The position numbers and the translations under genes are program-made. The notes below the pieces were generated by a model. It saw only the letters and a list, made by a program, of their open reading frames with translations, made no database searches and had not been told where the DNA came from. This document shows positions 12,257-14,073 of a stretch of 14,073 nt of DNA, piece after piece; within the stretch, counting starts at the first letter, position 1, and each line of letters opens with the position of its first letter. The DNA comes from Thermoleophilia bacterium (lineage in GTDB: Bacteria; Actinomycetota; Thermoleophilia; Gaiellales; Gaiellaceae), in NCBI GenBank assembly GCA_016844515.1, contig JAERMP010000107.1:6399-20471 (forward strand), given 5' to 3'.

Positions 12257-13141
12257 GTGGCAAGCGCCCTGGCTCTCCTGGCCGCATGCTTCTTCGCGGT
12301 CGCGGCGACGTTCCAGCAGAAGGGCGCGCTCACACTCGGCGTCTCGCCCGACAGCGCGCGCTCGCTCGTCAGGCTTCTCGGGAGCTCGTGGTGGCTGTTC
12401 GGAAGCGCCGTTCTCCTCTGTGGCTATGCCGTGCAGGCGGTAGCGCTCAACAATGGGCGCCTCGCGATCATCCAGCCGCTGCTCGTTACGACCGTCGTCT
12501 TCGCCCTCCCTCTCGGCTACTTCTTTACCGAGCAACACGTGGGCCGGCGGGAGATCGTCGGTGCGGCCGTCGTTGTCGCAGGGCTCGCCGCCTTCGCGAT
12601 CTTCGGCGATCCCTCGAGCGGCAACGACGACGCGCCGACCGATGAATGGGTGATCGCGCTCTCCGTGATCGTCGTCGTGTGCTGCGCCCTGTTCGTACTG
12701 GCGAGGAGAAGCGGCGGTTCACGACAAGCTGCCCTCTACGGCATCGTCGCGGGAATCCTCTTCGGCGCCTCCGCATGCCTCGTCAAGCCGACCGTCGAGA
12801 CGCTCGACGACGGCGTTGCCGCGGTCCTCTCGAACTGGGAGTTCTACGCGATGGCGATCGCCGGGATCATCGCCTTTGTGCTGCAGCAGGTGTCGCTCTC
12901 GAGTGGGTTCCTCGCGACATCCGTCGCGACGGTGTCGACGGCGAACCCGATCGTCTCGGTGCTGATAGGCATCCTGCTCTTCGAGGAACGTCTGAGCAGG
13001 CCGATGTGGCACGTCGTCGTCGCGGTCGCCGGCCTCGCGCTCGCCATGATCGGCGCGGTCGCCATCTCGATCGCACGCGAGGGAGGGCACGAGGGAGCGG
13101 AGCCGACGACGAGCGAAGCGGCGACTCCCGTCGTTACCTAG
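12257..13141 (+). CDS. DMT superfamily transporter (EamA/NIPA-like)
   Basis: 294 residues from GTG at 12257. The protein is almost entirely membrane-embedded, with about nine to ten helices spanning residues 1 to 273, and a soluble acidic/Thr-rich tail. NIPA/DMT-like features are the start with AATFQQKGALTLG (16-28), GRLAIIQPLLVTTVVFALPL (67-86) with FFTEQHVGRRE after it, and the second-half repeat with LSSGFLATSVATVSTANPIV (214-233) and LLFEERLS (240-247). DMT proteins export metabolites or move Mg2+ (NIPA); the substrate cannot be fixed here. It is divergent from the AI-2E gene and its stop overlaps the convergent cydC stop region by 8 bp. Confidence 0.85.
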   Translation: MASALALLAACFFAVAATFQQKGALTLGVSPDSARSLVRLLGSSWWLFGSAVLLCGYAVQAVALNNGRLAIIQPLLVTTVVFALPLGYFFTEQHVGRREIVGAAVVVAGLAAFAIFGDPSSGNDDAPTDEWVIALSVIVVVCCALFVLARRSGGSRQAALYGIVAGILFGASACLVKPTVETLDDGVAAVLSNWEFYAMAIAGIIAFVLQQVSLSSGFLATSVATVSTANPIVSVLIGILLFEERLSRPMWHVVVAVAGLALAMIGAVAISIAREGGHEGAEPTTSEAATPVVT

Positions 13142-14073
13142 CCAGGGCCACGACCTCGTCGACGAGATCGAGGCCTTCGGGCCGGTGCGTGATCAGGAGC
13201 ACCGAGCGGCCGTCGGCAGCCGAGAGGATGTCGGCGACGAGCTCCTCTGCCGTCTCGGGATCGAGATGCGCCGTCGGCTCGTCGAGCACGAGCACAGGCG
13301 CTTCCGAGAGAAGCGCCCGAGCGAGCGCGACGCGCTGCCGCTGGCCGCCCGAGAGCTGCGATCCCTCCTCACCGACGAGCGTGTCGGCGCCGTCCGGAAG
13401 CGATGCGACCCACGCGCCCACCTTCGCCCGCTCCAGAGCGTCGTCGACCTCGGCGTCGGTGGCCTCCGGGCGGGCCAGGCGGACGTTCTCGCGAATGCTG
13501 GTCGAGAAGAGGTACGAATCCTGACCGGCCACCGCGATCGTCCGGCGCACGTCCTCCTGCCGGTACTCGCGAAGATCATGCCCTCCGAGCGTGACGCGCC
13601 CTGCCTCGGGATCGAGGAAGCGGAGCAGGAGATTCACGACCGTCGTCTTTCCGATGCCGCTAGGGCCGACCAGGGCAACCCTCCGTCCGGGCTCGAGAGT
13701 CAGGTTGAAGTCGGCGAGGACTGGCGGCCCATTCTCGAAGTAGCGAGCGCTCACCCCCTCGAGCGCGATCGACGGTGAGCTCGGTGGGCCCGGAAGCGGT
13801 GCGGGCGGATCCTGGACGAGGGGCTCACTGTCCGTCAGGCCGAGGACCCGGCCACCGGCGGCGAGCGTCGACGAGAGCTCCCGGGCCGCGAGCGGGAGCG
13901 GCGCCACCGCCTCGAATGACGCCAGGGCGAGAAGTGTGAGCACGGCGACGAACACTCGGTCGAGGTCACCGGACGCATGAGCCGAGACGGCGACCGCGAG
14001 CACCGCCGCAGTGGTCGCACCCGTCACCAGGATCGCCAGCCCGTCAGCGACGCCGGCCGCAAGAGCATCGCGG
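13134..14073 (-). CDS. cydC: CydC, thiol reductant ABC exporter subunit, C-terminal part (right edge truncated)
   Basis: The frame is open from the right edge to TAA (complement of 13134-13136), with 312 visible residues; the first helices and start are outside. CydDC is a heterodimeric exporter of Cys/glutathione needed for cytochrome bd assembly. Visible are the last membrane helices (up to about residue 65), the CydC-like ALASFEAVAPLPLAARELSS link, and a complete nucleotide-binding domain: Walker A GPSGIGKTT (136-144 of the visible part), Q-loop GQDSYLFSTSIRENVRLARP, signature LSGGQRQR (240-247), Walker B VLVLDEPTAHLD (260-271), and switch His in LITHR (296). The fused membrane-ATPase layout rules out an Opp-type ATPase. 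It ends 8 bp inside the convergent DMT gene. CydD and cydAB would be expected to the right but are not in the window. Confidence 0.88.
   Translation of the reverse strand, partial: RDALAAGVADGLAILVTGATTAAVLAVAVSAHASGDLDRVFVAVLTLLALASFEAVAPLPLAARELSSTLAAGGRVLGLTDSEPLVQDPPAPLPGPPSSPSIALEGVSARYFENGPPVLADFNLTLEPGRRVALVGPSGIGKTTVVNLLLRFLDPEAGRVTLGGHDLREYRQEDVRRTIAVAGQDSYLFSTSIRENVRLARPEATDAEVDDALERAKVGAWVASLPDGADTLVGEEGSQLSGGQRQRVALARALLSEAPVLVLDEPTAHLDPETAEELVADILSAADGRSVLLITHRPEGLDLVDEVVALAR

Noticed and set aside
12182..12538. 119-codon N-terminal extension of the AI-2E protein
   Set aside because: The extension is antisense to the start of the DMT-type gene and has no family similarity; the GTG at 12181 is the better start.

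Overview
The window is a GC-rich chromosomal segment with no rRNA, tRNA, CRISPR array, transposase or phage gene that I can see. GC-rich third codon positions, many GTG starts, TAnnnT motifs placed for leaderless transcription and the protein types suggest an actinobacterium, perhaps of the Thermoleophilia/Gaiellales lineages; that placement is inference from style, not from a marker gene.

Layout: (1) 1-1127, plus strand, the C-terminal part of a CocE/NonD-type hydrolase cut by the left edge. (2) 1183-1477, two tiny overlapping plus-strand ORFs of 46 and 58 codons, then a perfect 13-bp inverted repeat at 1488-1514. (3) 7305 down to 1505, minus strand, a complete Opp/Dpp-type peptide importer operon in the order binding protein, permease B, permease C, ATPase D, ATPase F. 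(4) 7415-9465, plus strand, a DmpA-type S58 peptidase, a glyoxalase I-like VOC protein and a MOSC protein. (5) 9520-10988, plus strand, a two-gene membrane pair: a DUF4239-like protein and an unrecognised three-helix protein. (6) 12181-10985, minus strand, an AI-2E-family permease. (7) 12257-13141, plus strand, a DMT/NIPA-like transporter. (8) 13134-14073, minus strand, the C-terminal half of CydC, cut by the right edge.

The peptide importer and the divergently placed S58 peptidase may form a peptide uptake and hydrolysis neighbourhood.

The most interesting structure is not a gene. The two opp gaps (B-C at 4457-4592, C-D at 3439-3568) hold related, hairpin-rich elements that fill each gap exactly from stop codon to start codon. 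Each is bounded by a direct repeat of the hexamer RTGAGC, which is both the stop context (TGA) and the start context (ATG AGC). Each ends in a 29-nt hairpin with GGAG in the apical loop and the start codon in the 3' arm, and the stem differs compensatorily between copies. The opp D-F and VOC-MOSC junctions are uninterrupted GTGAGC and ATGAGC overlaps and look like empty sites. I infer a small mobile or repeat-derived element that enters stop/start overlaps, duplicates the overlap hexamer and supplies a new ribosome-binding site.
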